DNA of 64,000 bases, taken from assembly GCA_964371075.1 (NCBI GenBank), contig CAYJKN010000002.1, positions 782,447-846,446 on the forward strand, in the 5' to 3' direction. Position numbers and translations under genes: made by a program. The notes under the pieces are model-generated. The model had not been told where the DNA came from. It was given only the letters and a program-made list of their open reading frames with translations, and did no database searches. This document shows positions 23,423 through 33,410 of this stretch, one piece after another; positions within the stretch are counted from its first letter, which is position 1, and each line of letters begins with the position of its first letter. The DNA comes from UTCHB3 sp964371075. GTDB taxonomy: Bacteria > Bacteroidota > Ignavibacteria > Ignavibacteriales > Ignavibacteriaceae.

Positions 23423-24562
23423 ATGAATTTTCTAAAGTTCGGTTCGAAGTCAAAAAGGGACAAACTTTTTTTTAGAAGTTTGCCCTGGCGGTCATACCTG
23501 GTTTTCCTTGCAGGAATCTATTTCCTCTTTTCCACATTAGGATTTGTGAGCAGTTTGCTTGCGCCCGGTGCAATGAGTTATGGAGAAATAATCAGGAACA
23601 GTTTGTTATCAGGTTTGGTAGGCGCAATATATGCTCATACCTTTACGCGAGATCTTAAATTTCTTGCGGTGGGGATCATTTTGCAGATTGTGTTGGCTTT
23701 TAGTCCCTACGGTAATCTTGAACTGATAAAAGACAACCCTGAGCTTGTGACCTACCTGAGATTTCATGGTGTCGGCATAATGCTCCTGGTGATACTGGGG
23801 TATATACTTTTTGTAAAGTTTATCAGTGGTGAGGGATTAAAACACTTTAAGTATAAAACTGAAATTGATCTTGCGAGGAAGATGCACACAATTTTGGTGC
23901 CTGAGATTGATTTCAAAAATGAAGAGTATGATATTGCCGGTATCTCAAAACCCGTTGGAGAAGTGGGGGGTGATATGGCTGATATGTTAAACATGAAGAA
24001 TGGGGAGCTGGTACTAACTGTTGCAGATGTTTCAGGACACGGTGTCAGTGCCGGTCTGTTGATGGGGATGTTTAAAAGTGCATTGAGAAGCAACCTTACC
24101 CACGGTGATTCATTAAGTGAGTGTTTTTCAAACATAAATTCGACCATCTTCGATCTCAAAGATAAAAAAATGTTTCTCACCGCTGCTTCGGTCAGGATGA
24201 TTGCAGGGAAGTTGGAGTATATAGTCGCCGGGCACTTACCACTTCTCATTTATAGAAAAGAGAGCAAACAAGTTGAGGAATTGACAATTCGCCAAGTGTC
24301 GATCGGGATGAAAAAAGACTTTCAGTTTAAAGATGGAGAATTTAATCTGGCAAGTGGAGATTTTGTGGTTATGGTAACAGATGGAGTTCCTGAAACATTC
24401 TCAAAAAGTAAAGAACTCTTTTCCATGGAAAGGATCAAAAGGATTATCGAGTTGAACGCATCTGAAGAGAGTGGAAAGATTAATCAAAATATTTTAACAG
24501 AAGTGGAAAAGTTTGGAATTCCTGATGACGATTTGACAATCGTTACGATTAAACGGAGTTAA
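23423..24562 (+). CDS. Membrane-anchored SpoIIE/RsbU-type PP2C phosphatase
   Basis: 379 residues. Four hydrophobic helices (about 24-40, 48-68, 72-92, 113-135) are followed by a SpoIIE phosphatase domain (about 160-379). Metal-binding acidic motifs are visible: GEVGGDMADML, VADVSGHGVSAGLLMGMFKSAL and VVMVTDGVPE near the end, with PDDDLTIVTIK closing the domain. Such phosphatases act on anti-anti-sigma (STAS) partners in partner-switching. No STAS or anti-sigma kinase gene is adjacent, so the partner is elsewhere. A promoter-like TAAATTTG lies about 35 bp upstream. Confidence 0.9.
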   Translation: MNFLKFGSKSKRDKLFFRSLPWRSYLVFLAGIYFLFSTLGFVSSLLAPGAMSYGEIIRNSLLSGLVGAIYAHTFTRDLKFLAVGIILQIVLAFSPYGNLELIKDNPELVTYLRFHGVGIMLLVILGYILFVKFISGEGLKHFKYKTEIDLARKMHTILVPEIDFKNEEYDIAGISKPVGEVGGDMADMLNMKNGELVLTVADVSGHGVSAGLLMGMFKSALRSNLTHGDSLSECFSNINSTIFDLKDKKMFLTAASVRMIAGKLEYIVAGHLPLLIYRKESKQVEELTIRQVSIGMKKDFQFKDGEFNLASGDFVVMVTDGVPETFSKSKELFSMERIKRIIELNASEESGKINQNILTEVEKFGIPDDDLTIVTIKRS

Positions 24563-24618
24563 TGGAAGATTTTAATAAAATCGAGGGGATTTCCGGCTGA
24601 TGGAGAGGTTTGCCAAAA

Positions 24619-24646
24619 GAACTTCCGCGGAAAACCGCAGAAGTTC
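24619..24646 (-). terminator. Terminator downstream of rpsT
   Basis: GAACTTC and GAAGTTC arms (24619-24625, 24640-24646) with an inner GCGG-AAAA-CCGC stem. On the minus strand it is followed by TTTT. It lies 8 bp after the rpsT stop. Confidence 0.75.
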
Positions 24647-24653
24647 AGAGGCA

Positions 24654-24914
24654 TTAAGCTTTGGTTAAGCTATTAATATGAAGTGTCAGTCTCGATTTTT
24701 TGCGTGACGCATTATTTTTGTGGATTCTGCCTTTTACGCTGATCCTGTCGAGGTGTGCAACAGCTTCTTTGTAGCTTGTTGTTGCTTCTTCCAATGTTGT
24801 TGTGCTAAGAACCTTTTTAACCAAAGTTTTCATCTTCGAGAGAGAAGCTTTGTTAATATCGCGTTTTCTTGCGCTTTGTCTGATTCTTTTTTCAGCAGAT
24901 TTGTGATTTGCCAT
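24654..24914 (-). CDS. rpsT: 30S ribosomal protein S20
   Basis: 86 residues with the bS20 pattern: MANHKSAEKRIRQSARKRDI at the N-terminus, the middle helix KMKTLVKKVLSTTT and the C-terminal KGRIHKNNASRKKSRLTLHI. It binds 16S rRNA and acts early in small-subunit assembly. A single-gene unit with its own promoter (24961-24992) and terminator. There is no Shine-Dalgarno site before the ATG, as is usual for Bacteroidota. Confidence 0.97.
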   Translation of the reverse strand: MANHKSAEKRIRQSARKRDINKASLSKMKTLVKKVLSTTTLEEATTSYKEAVAHLDRISVKGRIHKNNASRKKSRLTLHINSLTKA

Positions 24915-24960
24915 GCTTAACTTAAAATCTTTTTGGTTGTGTTAATTCAAATTTAGTCTG

Positions 24961-24992
24961 CAAATATACAAGTTCTTCATCTCTTTTGCAAA
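24961..24992 (-). promoter_or_regulatory. rpsT promoter
   Basis: On the minus strand, TTTG (24989-24992), a 20-nt spacer, then TATATTTG (24961-24968). It matches the Bacteroidota consensus fully and lies 47 bp upstream of the rpsT ATG. Together with the sites at 13966 and 45676 it defines the promoter type used in this genome. Confidence 0.75.
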
Positions 24993-25036
24993 AGTTTTTT
25001 TTTGTGGTCGGTGTAGAACGAAAACATAAGCAAAAA

Positions 25037-25170
25037 ACCACAGAGGACACAGAGAACACAGAGGGGTTTAAGTTAAACCGCAGAGGTCGCAAAGAACGCA
25101 AAGGGAATTAATCAAAGGCAACCCTCTGTGGAAATCCGTCTAAATCAGTGGAATCCGCGTAACCATCCCT
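25037..25170. repeat. Dispersed CACAGAGGACACAGAG-type intergenic repeat
   Basis: CACAGAGGACACAGAGAACA, then CCGCAGAGGTCGCAAAGAAC and ATCAGTGGAATCCGCGTAAC. The last two are related, in part as reverse complement, to the tract at 63436-63600 (TTTGCGTCCTCTGCGTCC, GTGGAATCCGTGTAACTATC). Shorter related pieces lie at 51838-51875 and 52010-52050. It is non-coding. No gene is supported between 24993 and 25278. Confidence 0.7.
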
Positions 25171-25278
25171 CCCCAAAAAACACATTCACCCGCGAACGAT
25201 TTGCCTTGATTTCACCCCCCTCACTGATGTATATTTCAGGTCTTAATTTTTTATTTTTTGATATTGGGATGTATAGCA

Positions 25279-27855
25279 TTGAGAAGATCGTTATCTGTTA
25301 TCTCGCTGACATTTATTTGTATGGTGTGGGGAATATTTGGTCAAGCCAATTTTACTGAACTTGGCGGTTATTCCTATAGTGAAGGCTCTCTTGGTTATCT
25401 GGAGCATTCAACTACACGCACCATCATACCCATGACAGGGAAGTGGGGTGTAAGATTTGCAGATGACCCGGCTAATACATCAAAGCAGGTAGAAATTCCT
25501 TCTTCGTTTGAATCTGAATCTGAATTGATTTTTGAACGGACCCTGCCTTTTGACCCTAAAAGCGATAAAAACTATCGTCTGACATTCCTTGGTGTGTCAA
25601 ACAAAGCTGAGATATCGCTTAACGGCAGGATGATTTATCGTCATCTTGGCGGCACTTTTCCTTTCTCCTTCCTTTTGCCTAAAGATGTTCTTAAAAAAAC
25701 AGGTAAAAATGTTTTAACTGTTAAAGTTAACGGCAACCTCGACAATAAAGAAACATTTCCGTTTAAGTTCAGTTTTCTTTATCCCTACAGCAATAAAGGG
25801 ATTTTCAGGGAAGTTTTTATTCAGGAACTGCCTAACATCTTTATCGGTGATTATTCATCGAGTTATCAGGTGTCTCCCAATGGCAACAAGGTTGAACTAA
25901 ATATTAACTCCTCCATTAGCAACAGAAATTATGGCAGAGCAGTAAATGACAGTATCGGTAACAAGTTTGAGCTGGTGGTTTCTGTTAAGACCAAAGAGGG
26001 TGAAGGGGAAAGAGTTGGCGCCATCACTGAAAAATTTGCAATCTCAGCAGGAAAAGATCAAGAATCCGCACTCACACTTACAATTTCAGATCCGAGACTT
26101 TGGACTCCGGCAGCTCCATATCTTTATGAGATAAGTTTTGCTCTTTATTCGGGAGATATCCTCATTGATGAGATAGCATATCCGGCCGGGTTTTTCCTTT
26201 TTAAATCGGGCGATAATTCATTTAATCTGAATAACGGGAAATTTGCTCTCAGGGGAGTAACCTACATTCCCTCTCTTTCCAAATCGGGTGCCATGTTTAC
26301 AAATGAGGAGATGGCGAGGGATATCAGATTGATAAAAGGAGCCGGCTTTAACGCCGTAAGATTTGAAAAAAATATTCCCCATCCGTACTTGCTTTATCTT
26401 TGTGCCCGTGAGGGATTGTTGGCGTTTATCGAAATGCCGATCTCAAATCTTCCTGCCTCATTTTCCGATGACCCGCTACTTAGTGCGAATCTTAGAAGTT
26501 TTGCACAATTATATTTAAAGGGATACAAAAATTTCTCAACCATAGCAGGATTTGGACTCGGAACGGGTTATCTCGGTAACCGTGATAAATCTGTTGAACT
26601 GTTAAAATCTCTTGCTGCAGAGGTTAAAAAGAACACCGGGAAAATGGTTTATTCTTCTTTTGCAATCCTCCCTAAAAATCAGATCGAGGGGTTGGATGCA
26701 TACGGAATTGAGTTTATTAACAGACCAACTACTGAGATATTAAGAGTTTATCAACAGGCTGTTCAATCATTTGGTGCGGGCAGATTGATGGTGGCAAGTG
26801 CCGGTTATATAATTGATCCTGAAAAATCGAGGACTGGGAACAAACATTCCGCAGAATCACAAGCCAAGTTTTTTGAGGATATATTAATGTATGCCTCAGT
26901 TAATCAAAACATGTCGTTTTTTCTTTCAACGATGTTCGATTATCGGAGCAATTATCAGTCAATAATCTCAGGAGCACTAAACGATCAGATGGTTTATCTG
27001 GGGTTGATTCCTGAGGACAGAGGAGCGGGCAGGCTCTCCTACAAGGTGGTTGATGCTCTTTTAAACAACAGAGAAAAAGTAACCATATCGCTCGGTTTTA
27101 ACGAGGACGATGCACCAATGATATTTATAATCTTTGGTCTTGCTTTGGCTCTGCTCACTGCCATGCTGTTAAATACCGGGAAAAAATTTAAAGAAGATGC
27201 TCTTAGGGCGATGTTAAGACCCTACAATTTTTATCAGGATGTTCGGGATTACAATCAGATATCACCATTCATTACAACATATATCGGGTTGCTGATCTGT
27301 GCTGTGATGGCACTGTTGACATCAAGTCTCCTGTTTTATTGGAGATATGATTCTCTCCAGGAAAGAATTCTCTTAAGTTTTGGGTTTGACAATTTATTGT
27401 CAATAGTCAGTTATCTGAGTTGGAATCCGACGGAGTCACTTGTAGTTGTAACTCTGTTCTATTTTGTACTTGCAATCTTTTTTACTCTCCTTGTAAAGTT
27501 TGGCTCACTTTTTGTGATCAACAGAGTGACGATTCAGAAGAGTTACCTTGTGGTAATTTGGGCTTCACTTCCGTTCATCACCGCCTTACCCGGAGCAATA
27601 TTGCTTTACAGGGTACTGAATGCCGAAGTGGCAAACATGATTGTTTACGCAATACTTCTCCTCTTTTTTGTTTGGAATATTCATCGTTTACTTAAAGGAA
27701 TGTATGTGGTATATGATGTGCCGGCATTTAAGGTTTACTTTTTCTCAATATTTGTAGTACTGCTTGTGGTTGCGTCCTGGTTGTTTTATTATCAGTTGAC
27801 AAACTTCACGGTTGAGCAAATTATCCAGGTTTACCTCGAAAGCCGGGCGGGGTAA
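25279..27855 (+). CDS. GH2-fold-like exported protein with C-terminal membrane domain, probably non-catalytic
   Basis: 858 residues. The TTG at 25279 is preferred because it opens a standard signal peptide (LRRSLSVISL then hydrophobic, cleavage near FGQA); a TTG at 25258 is the alternative. Residues about 40-170 resemble the GH2 jelly-roll sugar-binding domain (LTFLGVSNKAEISLNGRMIY, GIFREVFIQ), about 180-300 an Ig-like domain, about 310-590 a TIM-barrel-like part (FALRGVTYIPSLSKSG, GFNAVRFEKN). Where GH2 enzymes have WSxGNE, this has GFGLGTGY. Where the nucleophile Glu is expected, it reads MVASAGY. Both acidic residues therefore seem lost. Six membrane helices end the protein (about 610-850). 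The smc start is 3 bp after its stop. Confidence 0.7.
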   Translation: MRRSLSVISLTFICMVWGIFGQANFTELGGYSYSEGSLGYLEHSTTRTIIPMTGKWGVRFADDPANTSKQVEIPSSFESESELIFERTLPFDPKSDKNYRLTFLGVSNKAEISLNGRMIYRHLGGTFPFSFLLPKDVLKKTGKNVLTVKVNGNLDNKETFPFKFSFLYPYSNKGIFREVFIQELPNIFIGDYSSSYQVSPNGNKVELNINSSISNRNYGRAVNDSIGNKFELVVSVKTKEGEGERVGAITEKFAISAGKDQESALTLTISDPRLWTPAAPYLYEISFALYSGDILIDEIAYPAGFFLFKSGDNSFNLNNGKFALRGVTYIPSLSKSGAMFTNEEMARDIRLIKGAGFNAVRFEKNIPHPYLLYLCAREGLLAFIEMPISNLPASFSDDPLLSANLRSFAQLYLKGYKNFSTIAGFGLGTGYLGNRDKSVELLKSLAAEVKKNTGKMVYSSFAILPKNQIEGLDAYGIEFINRPTTEILRVYQQAVQSFGAGRLMVASAGYIIDPEKSRTGNKHSAESQAKFFEDILMYASVNQNMSFFLSTMFDYRSNYQSIISGALNDQMVYLGLIPEDRGAGRLSYKVVDALLNNREKVTISLGFNEDDAPMIFIIFGLALALLTAMLLNTGKKFKEDALRAMLRPYNFYQDVRDYNQISPFITTYIGLLICAVMALLTSSLLFYWRYDSLQERILLSFGFDNLLSIVSYLSWNPTESLVVVTLFYFVLAIFFTLLVKFGSLFVINRVTIQKSYLVVIWASLPFITALPGAILLYRVLNAEVANMIVYAILLLFFVWNIHRLLKGMYVVYDVPAFKVYFFSIFVVLLVVASWLFYYQLTNFTVEQIIQVYLESRAG

Positions 27856-27858
27856 CTA

Positions 27859-30800
27859 TTGTATCTCTCAAAGCTTGAAATATTAGGTTTTAAGTCGTTT
27901 GCACAAAAAACCGTGATCCATTTTAACAGAGGGATCACCGCAATTGTGGGACCAAATGGCTGTGGTAAAACCAATATAGTTGATGCATTGAGATGGTGTA
28001 TCGGGGAGCAAAAATCGAGTGTACTCCGTTCTGACAAGATGGAAAATGTGATCTTTAACGGAACTTCTTCGAGGAAACCACTCGGAATGTCGGAAGTGTC
28101 GCTGACCATTGAGAACGATAAGGGTGTGTTACCTGTTGATTATACAGAGGTTATAATCACAAGGAGGATATTCAGATCAGGCGAGAGTGAATATTTGATG
28201 AATAAAAATATTGCGCGTCTGAAGGATATTACAAGTCTTTTTATGGATACTGGGATGGGGGCAAACGCTTACTCTGTTATCGAATTAAAGATGGTGGAGT
28301 CGATTCTCAGCAACAAAGCTGATGAACGCAGAACAATGTTTGAAGAGGCGGCAGGGGTAAATAAATATAAGATCAGAAGAAAACTGACCTTAAAAAAACT
28401 CGAGGATGTTAAAGCTGATCTCGCGAGGGCAAACGATCTTATTTCGGAAATTGAGAAAAAAGTAATTTCTCTTGAGCGACAGGCAAAAAGAGCACAAAAA
28501 TATCAGGAGCTTGCAGACAGGCTTCAAGAAATTGATTTGAAGTCAGCCGCCTTTGATCTTTATCTGATGATAAATGAGCAGGGGGTTTGGCAACAGCAAC
28601 ATTTTGATGCAACAATTCAGAAAAATGAGGTTGAGATATCACTTAGCCGGCTTGATGAAGTTTACGCCGGGATAAGGGAAAAGACCTACATAACCGAAAA
28701 TGAGTTAAAAGAGATCAGAAAAAAGATTGGTGCCCAAACTGAACTGATCTACAAAAATGAAAGAACCGTTTCGGTTGCTCAGGAGTCGAGAAGGTCGCTT
28801 CAGAATAACATCACACGGTTTGAGGCAGAACTTGCAGAGTTTGCGGCTCAGATTGAGGATGCAGAAGCACAACTCGATGAACTTCATCTTGATCATGATG
28901 ACAAAATTATTGAAGAAGAAAAAGCACTTGAGGAGAAGAACCTGCTTAACGGAGTGCTTGAAGAGAAAAGGGGAAAACTTGCGGAAGCAAGAGAAAAAAT
29001 AAAAATTTTCTCCCAATCAGTTCTCACAAAGGTTCAGGGATCTGCAGAAAGAAAAAATGAACTTTCAAATCTCGAAAAGAGCAGAGCAAGGATCCAAAAA
29101 GAGATTGAAAGAGTTACAAATAGGCTTGAGCTGTTAAACCAGAATGAGACGAAGAACCGGACATTTGTGGGTGAAGTTTCTGCTGATTTAGAAGAAACCT
29201 CAACCAACCTTTCAAATGCTGAGCGGGTATTTAATGAGACAACTGAGCGAAAAGAGAGTCTCGAGAAGGAACTTGATGGACTTCGTGAAAAAGAATTTGA
29301 GATAAAATCGTCACTCAACGATTTAAAGACAAGAATTGACTTCCTTAATGATCTGATAAACAATCTTGAGGGATTTTCACTTGCGTCAAAAAAACTGATG
29401 GAAAGTGACGGATGGTTCGGCGGAGAGAAAAAACTCGTTTCTGATTTTGGAGAACCACTTGAAGAGTTCAGATTTGCGATTGAAGCGGCTCTTAAATTAA
29501 ATTTTAACAGTTTTATCGTCTCTTCAGTTGAAGAAGTAAAAGCTGCAATAGAACTATTACTCAATTCAAACAGTGGCAAAGCATCGTTTGTGTTAAGCAG
29601 GAACGAAGACGGGAAGAACAGTTCCTTCATGCAAAAGATGGAACGGTTTGCCAAAAAAAGAGTTCGTTTAAAGATGGAACAGGAGCCCGGATTTGTGAAT
29701 TTTGCCGGAAAACTGTTGAATGTACCGGGTGAATATGTCGATTTTTATGAATCATTGCTCTCAAATGTAGTTGTGGTAAAAGACCTCGACACTTCAATAA
29801 GGCTTTCAGGTTCATATTCAGGTTACAAATTCATCACACTTGATGGTGATACCATAGGGGATAATGGATCGATTGAGGCAGGCTCAAGACTAAAAGATGA
29901 AGACACACTCTTTGGTAAAAAAACACAACTTGAGCAGTTGAAAAACGGGATTAAACCTCTCGAAGAACAACTGGCGACCTGGAAACAGAAAATTTACAAT
30001 ACAGAATATGATCTTCACCTGATCGATCTTAAAGATATGGGTGATGTTATAAGAATTTATCAAAACGACCTGATGCAACTTGAAAAACAGATGGCTCAGC
30101 TTGAATTTGAAATTAAAAAAGGGAATGAAGAAAGAGAGACTCTGTCTAAAGAGTTATCACATCTTGAAAGTCAGGCAGCCCAGCTTGATATTGATATCGC
30201 AAGACTCACTTCTGAAATAGAAGAGGATGACCGTCATCAGGCAGAAACTTCTGCACGTCAAAGAGAGTTTGATGTGGCAGCTCAAGAAGTTGAAAAGGAA
30301 TTTTCAGTTGCGTCGGCAGAATATAATAAAAAGGGGCTTGAACTTGAGAGAATCAAGGGAGAAACAAAAAATATTCTGAACTCGATCGAGAGAGTTAAAC
30401 AATCAATAATCATGCTCAAAAATTCTGTTGAAAAAAGGGGCAAAGACATTGAAACTGCTGCCGGTGAGATAGAAATTCTTACGGGGACAATAGAAGACAG
30501 TGAATTTGATCTCGAAGAACAAAAACAGGAGAGGGAAAATCTCAGGGTAAAAGAGAGAGAAATCGAAGCTGTTTATCTTAAAGAGAGAGAAGAGCTTGAT
30601 AACCTCGAAAAAGAAAAAACCGAACTGAGGAAAAATCGTGACAAGATCAGTGAAGCTCTTCACAAGTCGGATCTGAAGTTCAACGAATATACAATTAATA
30701 TCAGAAACCTTAAAAGACGGGTAAACGAGAAATACGAAATTGAAATTGAGCCTGTTGAACCACCTGAAGATCAAATTGCAAGTCTTGAAGGGTGGAGGGT

Positions 30801-31452
30801 TGAAGTAAGGGAGTTGGAGCACCAGCTTCATCAGATAGGTCCCGTGAATCTTCTCGCTTTTGAAGAATATGACGAAGAGAAAAAAAGATTCGATTTTTTC
30901 GCCGGACAGAGAAGTGACCTGATTCAGTCCGAAAAAGATTTGATGAAGACTATTGACGAAATTAACACTACTGCCCAAAATCTGTTCAATGAAACATTTG
31001 AAGCGATAAGGGAAAATTTTCAAAAAATATTTAGAAGTCTGTTCAGACAAGAGGATGAGGCAGATTTGAGGCTGGAGGAAGGGGTTGACCCTTTGGAAGC
31101 CAGAATAGAAATTATTGCTAAACCAAGAGGGAAACGGCCAACATCGATAGAACTGCTTTCGGGTGGTGAGAAAACTTTAACTGCAATTGCACTGCTTTTT
31201 GCTATCTACCTGGTGAAACCATCGCCATTCTGCATACTTGACGAGATAGATGCTCCTCTTGATGATGCGAATATCGACAGATTCACAAAGATCGTGAGAG
31301 AATTTAGCGAAAACACACAATTTATTGTAGTTACTCACAACAAAAGAACCATGGAAGCTGCGGATACGATGTATGGTGTAACCATGCAAGAAGAAGGCGT
31401 CTCGAAACTCGTGAGCGTCAGATTTAACGAAGACTTTAACATCGTAGCGTAG
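27859..31452 (+). CDS. smc: Chromosome segregation protein SMC
   Basis: Structural-maintenance-of-chromosomes ATPase that organises and segregates DNA as a homodimer with ScpA/ScpB. 1197 residues, normal length. It has Walker A GPNGCGKTN (31-39), Q-loop SFxxLRWCIGEQ, a first coiled coil (about 165-490), a hinge around 500-660 with the Gly-rich turn SGSYSGYKFITLDGDTIGDN, a second coiled coil, ABC signature LLSGGEKTLTAIALLFA (about 1095) and Walker B FCILDEIDAPLDDAN. The TTG start at 27859 gives the family N-terminus (MYLSKLEILGFKSF). It starts 3 bp after the GH2-like gene and 14 bp before a T9SS protein. scpA/scpB are not in the window. Confidence 0.97.
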   Translation: MYLSKLEILGFKSFAQKTVIHFNRGITAIVGPNGCGKTNIVDALRWCIGEQKSSVLRSDKMENVIFNGTSSRKPLGMSEVSLTIENDKGVLPVDYTEVIITRRIFRSGESEYLMNKNIARLKDITSLFMDTGMGANAYSVIELKMVESILSNKADERRTMFEEAAGVNKYKIRRKLTLKKLEDVKADLARANDLISEIEKKVISLERQAKRAQKYQELADRLQEIDLKSAAFDLYLMINEQGVWQQQHFDATIQKNEVEISLSRLDEVYAGIREKTYITENELKEIRKKIGAQTELIYKNERTVSVAQESRRSLQNNITRFEAELAEFAAQIEDAEAQLDELHLDHDDKIIEEEKALEEKNLLNGVLEEKRGKLAEAREKIKIFSQSVLTKVQGSAERKNELSNLEKSRARIQKEIERVTNRLELLNQNETKNRTFVGEVSADLEETSTNLSNAERVFNETTERKESLEKELDGLREKEFEIKSSLNDLKTRIDFLNDLINNLEGFSLASKKLMESDGWFGGEKKLVSDFGEPLEEFRFAIEAALKLNFNSFIVSSVEEVKAAIELLLNSNSGKASFVLSRNEDGKNSSFMQKMERFAKKRVRLKMEQEPGFVNFAGKLLNVPGEYVDFYESLLSNVVVVKDLDTSIRLSGSYSGYKFITLDGDTIGDNGSIEAGSRLKDEDTLFGKKTQLEQLKNGIKPLEEQLATWKQKIYNTEYDLHLIDLKDMGDVIRIYQNDLMQLEKQMAQLEFEIKKGNEERETLSKELSHLESQAAQLDIDIARLTSEIEEDDRHQAETSARQREFDVAAQEVEKEFSVASAEYNKKGLELERIKGETKNILNSIERVKQSIIMLKNSVEKRGKDIETAAGEIEILTGTIEDSEFDLEEQKQERENLRVKEREIEAVYLKEREELDNLEKEKTELRKNRDKISEALHKSDLKFNEYTINIRNLKRRVNEKYEIEIEPVEPPEDQIASLEGWRVEVRELEHQLHQIGPVNLLAFEEYDEEKKRFDFFAGQRSDLIQSEKDLMKTIDEINTTAQNLFNETFEAIRENFQKIFRSLFRQEDEADLRLEEGVDPLEARIEIIAKPRGKRPTSIELLSGGEKTLTAIALLFAIYLVKPSPFCILDEIDAPLDDANIDRFTKIVREFSENTQFIVVTHNKRTMEAADTMYGVTMQEEGVSKLVSVRFNEDFNIVA

Positions 31453-31466
31453 GAGATTAACTTACA

Positions 31467-33410
31467 ATGAAACTACTAACAAAAATTTTTATAATATCGG
31501 CGGCAATATTGCAGTCGATGGTTATCGCCCAGTGGAACCCCGATCCTGATTCTCCAAAACAGATCGTAAGTGCATCGATCTCACCACAGGAGATCCACAC
31601 TGTTGTAAACGATAGTGAAGGATTTTTCCTTGTATGGGAAGATAAAAGAGCAGGTGGTAAACAGCGAATACTGTTTAATCATTACAACTTTCGTGGGGAA
31701 ATGTCAAGGAGCACCAACGGTGTGGAAACCGATGGTCCCTCAAACTTACAAACCACTCCTGAGGTCAGCGCTGCTGTTTCAGGAAAAATTTCGGTTGTTT
31801 GGCTTGAGGAAATTGCGTCAAATAAAAGTGTTTTGATGGCGCAACAGATCAACTCAAGGATCAACTTTTCCTGGCAAAATGATGAAGGTTCAATTGAAGC
31901 CGCGTCACCTGATGGCATCATATCGGAATATTCTGTTGCACTCGACAAAAGAATGAACACTCATCTCGGTTATATCGTAAGGGATGTTAATCCTTCAAAT
32001 TACAGTGTAATGGTGCAACGAATTGACCGCAACGGGAAAATCAGGTACAAAGATGGAATTTTGGTGGAGAAGGGCGGGAGTCAAAAATCCGCTGTAACTG
32101 TGTTACCCGGAAATGCCGGTGGAGCAAATATTTGTTGGATCGATGCTCAGGGAGGCAATAGCTTAATAAAGTTTGCATCGGTTGACTCTTCCGGAAAACT
32201 TTTGGATGAAGTTACCATATTGGCAACTATCGACGGGATCATAAAATCCTTTAACGTTATTACTCTCTCATCAGGCGATCACTATTTAGTATGGGAATCA
32301 ACCGGGAGAGTTAAAGAAATTTTCCATCAGCTTATAAGCCCAAAAGGGGCAGTCAGATGGAGTAAAGGGGGAAAACAGGCGGTTTCAAACCAAGGGGTTA
32401 ATGGAGCACCTGTTGCCATCGAATCCGGTGATTCCACAATGGTTATCAGCTGGATCAATGATGTTGGTGGTGATGAAAATATTTTCCTGCAGAAATTTGA
32501 CAGGAGAGGAAATGCTCTTTGGGGAATTAATGGAGTCAGCATTGGTACAATAAAAGGAAGACAATTTGCTCAAACTCTTGATGGAGATGGCAAAGGTGGA
32601 GTTTTTGTATCCTGGCTCGACAGGAGAAACGGACCAACAGAGATATTTGCCCTCAAGATTAATTCAGCAGGTAAACCGGAGTGGGATGAAGACGGGGTAC
32701 CAGTGTCAAAATCGGAGAATCCCGAAAAAAGTTATCTCAATCTCTTTTTTGACGGAAAAGATGGCGCCATCATCGTCTTTAAAGAAAAAAACAAAACCTC
32801 TGAAGGAATTTATGGTCAGCGTCTCGCAAGTGTAAGACCAAAAGTTCAGGGAATTGTGGAAGCATGGCTTACAACAATCGATGATGAAATGAAGATAAAC
32901 TGGACTGCCACAAACGAAAAAAATGTGATAAGTTATTTTATTCATCGCATGGAACCAAGAATAAAAGACACCGCCTGGACTGAGATTGACAATGTAGTTG
33001 CCGATCCAAATGCACAGGGCTCATATTATACATTTGATGCACCCGATAAAGAGGGGAAGATGCTCTACAGGATCACCCAGATTTCGAAAGAGCATAAAGT
33101 AATTTCACAAAAGATGGTTGAGGGTGATTTTGTCAGGAAAACAAATCAGAAGGTTTATGTTTCTCAAAATGTACCAAATCCTTTTAGCGATGAAACCACT
33201 ATAACTTACAACGTTTCAGGTGTTGCAACAGTTAAGTTTGAATTTTACGATGCCGGTTTTAAATTGGTTAAAGAAGAGACAGTAAAAGTGCCAAAAGAGG
33301 GGAAATACACATATATCTTTAAATCCACAGGGCTTGCTGACGGTATCTATTTTTACAGATTTACCGCCGGTAATTATGTGGAAGTGAAAAAAATGGCGGT
33401 CGTTAAGTGA
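31467..33410 (+). CDS. T9SS-secreted repeat protein
   Basis: 647 residues. Signal peptide (IFIISAAILQSMVIAQ, cleavage near IAQ-W). The body has repeated units of about 50 residues in which a strand ending V/IxW (FLVWEDKRAG, SVVWLEEI, NICWIDAQGG, HYLVWESTGR, VISWINDVGG, FVSWLDRRNG) is followed by a second strand and a GxxxW turn, suggesting a beta-propeller. An FnIII-like domain lies around 460-560. The C-terminus is a T9SS sorting domain: SQNVPNPFSDETTITYNV, the YDAGFKLVKEE segment and GIYFYRFTAGN. It is exported and probably surface-attached. Its position between smc and lipid A genes suggests shared transcription, not shared function. Confidence 0.85.
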   Translation: MKLLTKIFIISAAILQSMVIAQWNPDPDSPKQIVSASISPQEIHTVVNDSEGFFLVWEDKRAGGKQRILFNHYNFRGEMSRSTNGVETDGPSNLQTTPEVSAAVSGKISVVWLEEIASNKSVLMAQQINSRINFSWQNDEGSIEAASPDGIISEYSVALDKRMNTHLGYIVRDVNPSNYSVMVQRIDRNGKIRYKDGILVEKGGSQKSAVTVLPGNAGGANICWIDAQGGNSLIKFASVDSSGKLLDEVTILATIDGIIKSFNVITLSSGDHYLVWESTGRVKEIFHQLISPKGAVRWSKGGKQAVSNQGVNGAPVAIESGDSTMVISWINDVGGDENIFLQKFDRRGNALWGINGVSIGTIKGRQFAQTLDGDGKGGVFVSWLDRRNGPTEIFALKINSAGKPEWDEDGVPVSKSENPEKSYLNLFFDGKDGAIIVFKEKNKTSEGIYGQRLASVRPKVQGIVEAWLTTIDDEMKINWTATNEKNVISYFIHRMEPRIKDTAWTEIDNVVADPNAQGSYYTFDAPDKEGKMLYRITQISKEHKVISQKMVEGDFVRKTNQKVYVSQNVPNPFSDETTITYNVSGVATVKFEFYDAGFKLVKEETVKVPKEGKYTYIFKSTGLADGIYFYRFTAGNYVEVKKMAVVK

